Of a stretch of 64,000 bases of DNA, positions 61,393-64,000 are shown piece after piece. The stretch is from Allobosea sp. BH3. GTDB lineage: Bacteria > Pseudomonadota > Alphaproteobacteria > Rhizobiales > Beijerinckiaceae. Each line of letters opens with the position of its first letter. Position 1 is the first letter of the stretch. The position numbers and the translations under genes were made by a program. The DNA lies in assembly GCF_025499465.1 (NCBI RefSeq), contig NZ_JAIMCA010000001.1:372001-436000 (forward strand), read 5' to 3'. A model generated the notes under the pieces. That model saw only the letters and a program-made list of their open reading frames with translations. It was not told where the DNA came from and searched no databases.

Positions 61393-62115
61393 ATGGACAA
61401 GACTGTATTGATCACAGGTGCCTCGAGCGGCATCGGCGTTGGCATCGCCCGCGAGCTAGCAACCGCCGGCGCCCGTCTCATGCTCGGCGCCCGCCGCACG
61501 GACCGGCTCGACGCCCTGGCGACCGAACTCAGGCAGCTCGGTGCGGAGGTCGAGTATCGTGGCCTCGACGTTACCCGTCGAGACGATGTCGCAGCCTTCG
61601 CCGAAGCGGCGCGTGCGCGGTTCGGCCAGATCGACGTCATCGTCAATAATGCTGGCGTCATGCCGCTCTCGCTCATGGCCTCGCTCAAGGTCGACGAGTG
61701 GGACCGCATGGTGGACGTCAACATCAAGGGCGTTCTGTACGGGATCGCGGCGGTTCTCCCCGAGATGACGTCTCGCGGCGCGGGCCACGTCGTCAACATC
61801 GCATCGATCGGCGCGCTGAGCGTCTCGCCGACGGCGGCCGTCTACTGCGCCACCAAATACGCTGTTCGCGCGATCTCGGACGGGCTGCGCCAGGAACGGG
61901 CCGATATCAGGGTGACCTGCATCCATCCCGGCGTGGTCGAGAGCGAGCTCGCCGGCACGATTACCGATCCCGTGGCGGTCGACGCCATGAAGGCCTACCG
62001 GGCGATCGCGCTCCAGCCCGACGCCATCGGAAGGGCGGTGCGCTACGCGCTGGAGCAGCCCGAAGACGTCGACGTCAACGAGATCGTCGTTCGCCCGACG
62101 AAGGCACCTCACTGA
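61393..62115 (+). CDS. SDR family NAD(P)-dependent oxidoreductase
   Basis: A 240-residue classical SDR: TGASSGIGVGIA cofactor turn, NNAGVMP, catalytic Ser in NIASIGALSVS, and YCATKYAV giving YxxxK. It ends in VDVNEIVVRPTKAPH, typical of the YdfG-like clade that oxidises short hydroxy acids and alcohols. TGGAGC lies upstream of the ATG at 61393. Its stop overlaps the start of the Atu4866-like gene (TGATG). Divergent from the LysR gene, which likely controls it. Substrate unknown. Confidence 0.9.
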   Translation: MDKTVLITGASSGIGVGIARELATAGARLMLGARRTDRLDALATELRQLGAEVEYRGLDVTRRDDVAAFAEAARARFGQIDVIVNNAGVMPLSLMASLKVDEWDRMVDVNIKGVLYGIAAVLPEMTSRGAGHVVNIASIGALSVSPTAAVYCATKYAVRAISDGLRQERADIRVTCIHPGVVESELAGTITDPVAVDAMKAYRAIALQPDAIGRAVRYALEQPEDVDVNEIVVRPTKAPH

Positions 62116-62462
62116 TGCGGGCCGCGGGTCTCACGCTGACAGCCGGCTTCATGGCGGCTTACGCAACTCTCCCCTCGGCAGAAACGACAATGCAGCAGGC
62201 AAATCATCCTTTTGTCGGCATGTGGGTCACCGCCGACAACACGGTCCGCCACGAACTCTTGCCCAACGGCCGCTACGTCGAAGCCCGTGGCAACCGCGAG
62301 GGTGCCTATCGCGGACGCTATGTCGTGACCGGCACCCACATTGAGTACTGGGACGACACGGGCTTCACCGCCGATGGCGACTTCGTCGAGCCCAACACCC
62401 TGCATCACGGCGGCATGGTTCTGCACCGGCGCCAGCGGCCGTCGACGCCGACCTCTCCCTGA
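62115..62462 (+). CDS. Atu4866-family protein
   Basis: A 115-residue protein. After a hydrophobic start (LTLTAGFMAAYATLPSAET), possibly a signal peptide, the body has HPFVGMWVTADNTVRHELLP, EARGNREGAYRGRY and HIEYWDDTGFTADGDF, the hallmark phrases of the Atu4866 family known from Agrobacterium. The fold is a small beta-barrel of unknown function. Translation is coupled to the SDR by a one-base overlap. The N-terminal leader is longer than I recall for the family, so the true start may be the internal ATG before QQANHP. Confidence 0.83.
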   Translation: MRAAGLTLTAGFMAAYATLPSAETTMQQANHPFVGMWVTADNTVRHELLPNGRYVEARGNREGAYRGRYVVTGTHIEYWDDTGFTADGDFVEPNTLHHGGMVLHRRQRPSTPTSP

Positions 62463-62539
62463 TCTTGCCGACCGTCTCGGCGGTTCCTGTCTTGGTGGCG
62501 GGCCGCTTCTTTTTCCCTTTTCGCAGAAGGAGAATCTCG

Positions 62540-63070
62540 ATGACACTCAATACATTGCACCGGCGTGTGGCGAATGCCGCGCTCTATGGTGGGCTGATTG
62601 GGTTTGCCGCCCTGACGGTCGTTCCGATGGTCGCGACGCCGGCGCACGCCGACGCATCCGCCACGGCACGCAACGAGACGATCGTCCGCGATGCGTTTCA
62701 GCGTTGGGCTGCCGGGGAGAATGTGTTCCAGCATCTCCTGGCGCCAGACATCGTCTGGACGATTCCGGGCTCAAGCTCCGTCGCTCGTACCTATCGCGGC
62801 ATGAACGATTTCGTCGAGAATGCGTCCGTGCCGCTGGTCAGCCGCCTTGCAACGCCGCTTGTCCCTCAGGTCCAGCGTATCTGGGCGGTCGAGGACCGCG
62901 TCATGATCCGTTTCAACGCGGCCGCGACGACGACCGGCGGGCACCCCTATCGCAACCAGTTCGTCTGGTTCTTCCGGATGAAGGACGGAAAGGTCGCGGA
63001 AGCCGAGGCGTTCCTCGACCTCGCTGCCTATGAACAGGTCGTCGCCAACAATACGCCGCGGGCGAAATAA
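62540..63070 (+). CDS. Exported NTF2-like (SnoaL-type) protein
   Basis: A 176-residue protein. The first 35 residues form a signal peptide (NAALYGGLIGFAALTVVPMV, then TPAHAD). The mature part is an NTF2-like fold: ETIVRDAFQRWAAGENVFQH, LAPDIVWTIPGSS, RNQFVWFFRMKDGKVAEAEA, as in SnoaL-type isomerase or binding proteins. AGAAGGAGA precedes the ATG at 62540. It follows the Atu4866-like gene by 77 bp and probably belongs to the same LysR-linked set. Catalytic function is not predictable. Confidence 0.85.
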   Translation: MTLNTLHRRVANAALYGGLIGFAALTVVPMVATPAHADASATARNETIVRDAFQRWAAGENVFQHLLAPDIVWTIPGSSSVARTYRGMNDFVENASVPLVSRLATPLVPQVQRIWAVEDRVMIRFNAAATTTGGHPYRNQFVWFFRMKDGKVAEAEAFLDLAAYEQVVANNTPRAK

Positions 63071-63473
63071 GGACCCTCGCGCCGCGGAGCCCGCGGAAAG
63101 CCGCCGCTTGTATTGGGCGCGGTCACGCGCTCATCCGAGCCTCTCGAATTGGTCGTGTGCCCGCTTTCCGGTAACGTCCCAATGTCCCCTCCTGGCGCTT
63201 GCGGAACCTACCGGCCGCTTTTGGAGGTGATACTTGCTGACAAAAGACACCACCCACGCCAACCTGATCGACCGGCGCCGATAAGGACCGCACTAGCGCG
63301 CTCCGATCCAATTCTACCAATCACGTGAGTAATTTCGCGATCGCAACGCTACTTACTCGCAGCGCCGCAGATTCGGCTGACGTCGATCGCCCGAGCGGGC
63401 TCAGCGCATCTAAGTGCTGGCGCCCGCTTTCGATAAACATCGTTGCCTCAGCCAAGCCGGAGAGGAACCGGCT
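63071..63473. other. Intergenic stretch without recognised gene
   Basis: 403 bp between converging genes. No open frame here looks protein-like. A small inverted repeat GAGTAA/TTACTC is visible near 63327-63358; otherwise nothing is recognised, and no terminator with a T-run was found. Confidence 0.6.
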
Positions 63474-64000
63474 CTATTCGTGAGCGCTCGACCAAGCTTC
63501 GGCGACTTCGGTACCGGTCGCGAACCAGACGCCCGGGAAGGTCCGGATAAATGCGATCAGTTCGCGGATCAGCGCGATGCGGCTCGGGCGCCCGCCGAAC
63601 TGCGGGTGGAAGATGATGTCGTAGAGCCCGCCCCAGCGGTAGATTTCCTGGAACTCCGCCTTGTAGATCGCGAGCAGGTGCTCATTGGTGCAGATCGTGC
63701 GCGGCGTCTTGGCCGAGAACATCGCATAGGGTGCGTCATCCAGGCTCCAGTGCCAGGGCAGTTCGATCGGCCCCTTGGAACCGTCCTCCAGCACATGGCG
63801 ATAGGGGTTGATGTCATCCATCAACGAGGAATCGTAGAGGAAGCCGTGCTTCTGCAGCAGCTTGAACAGGCCGGACGAGACCTCGCCGGCCGGCGAGCGA
63901 TAGCCCTTCGGCACGACGCCGACGGTACGCTTGAGGGCTTCGAGCCCCTTCTCCATCTCCTCGATCTCGCCCTCGGGGTCACCGCTGACCCATTTGTGCG
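63474..64000 (-). CDS. Polysaccharide deacetylase (PgdA/PuuE-like), N-terminus outside window
   Basis: The C-terminal 174 residues of a NodB-fold deacetylase; the frame stays open to the window edge (upstream residues read HKWVSGDPEGEIEE before MEKGLEAL). Visible motifs are GYRSPAGEVS (groove arginine and proline), LPWHWSLDDAPY and DIIFHPQFGGR, which carries the late catalytic His. This matches the Helicobacter PgdA-like/allantoinase-like cyclic-imidase subgroup rather than classical chitin deacetylases. The metal-binding DD and HxxxH motifs must lie outside the window. Substrate unknown. Confidence 0.85.
   Translation of the reverse strand, partial: HKWVSGDPEGEIEEMEKGLEALKRTVGVVPKGYRSPAGEVSSGLFKLLQKHGFLYDSSLMDDINPYRHVLEDGSKGPIELPWHWSLDDAPYAMFSAKTPRTICTNEHLLAIYKAEFQEIYRWGGLYDIIFHPQFGGRPSRIALIRELIAFIRTFPGVWFATGTEVAEAWSSAHE

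Noticed and set aside
1..64000. CRISPR array, prophage or restriction-modification system
   Set aside because: No regularly spaced direct repeats, no cas, phage structural or methylase/endonuclease pair was seen; the HNH protein belongs to a common chromosomal family.

Overview
The window is a high-GC chromosomal segment from an alphaproteobacterium, most likely a member of the Hyphomicrobiales (rhizobial order). The signs are aerobic-type cobS/cobT, a rhizobial CyaC-like adenylate cyclase, an Atu4866-family protein, a cobalamin adenosyltransferase - etfBA - hydroxyacyl-CoA dehydrogenase run, and dense operons with 4-bp ATGA/GTGA overlaps. The gene mix and the interspersed repeats resemble Bosea, but genus is a guess. 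No phage, integrase, transposase, CRISPR array or rRNA was seen. There is one tRNA (Leu-CAA).

Layout. 1-5.4 kb, minus strand: sugar-acid and small-molecule catabolism (truncated DenD-like dehydrogenase, SDR, tandem-GNAT protein, small unknown, isocitrate lyase/PEP mutase-family protein, IlvD/Edd sugar-acid dehydratase). Two of these genes share an operator-like motif. 5.6-9.1 kb: aminotransferase, NIPSNAP-like protein, SMR efflux pump, DUF3108 protein and rpmB with a clear terminator. 9.2-13.9 kb, minus: phytase/esterase-like exported protein and the cobaltochelatase genes cobT and cobS, separated by a GNAT and a GFA gene.

14.0-31.8 kb is the most distinctive part: two diverging gene sets. 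Leftward: an ABC-exporter-like protein whose nucleotide-binding motifs are all degenerate, a stand-alone cyclic-nucleotide-binding-domain protein, a membrane adenylate cyclase with putative diheme and [2Fe-2S] domains, a methyltransferase-like protein and two glycosyltransferases. Rightward: a peptide-type ABC importer (fused double ATPase, binding protein, two permeases), a glycosyltransferase, a polysaccharide-deacetylase-like protein and a MurG-like glycosyltransferase. I read the left arm as a candidate redox/cAMP-linked membrane signalling module tied to surface glycan synthesis. That function is inference.

31.8-39.3 kb: twin-transmembrane protein, PagL-like outer-membrane protein, PduO-type adenosyltransferase, rhomboid protease, etfBA, 3-hydroxybutyryl-CoA dehydrogenase, HNH endonuclease, DsbB-like and YqaA-like membrane proteins, and tRNA-Leu. 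39.4-41.6 kb: CopC-CopD fusion and YcnI-like copper proteins. 41.6-54.5 kb: an organosulfur region with a leftward sulfonate ABC transporter, SsuD-like and SfnB-like oxidoreductases and an FMN reductase. Facing it are a His7 cupin with a HupE/UreJ metal permease, and then a peroxiredoxin-like protein, a second SsuABC-type transporter, an AprBA-like FAD protein and a ferredoxin. The leaders in this region are AT-rich and carry inverted repeats.

54.7-64 kb: regulatory and accessory genes (winged-helix/TPR regulator facing an NAD(P)-binding protein and a small membrane protein, PAS-GGDEF-EAL protein, LysR regulator facing an SDR/Atu4866/NTF2-like set), ending in a polysaccharide deacetylase cut by the window edge.
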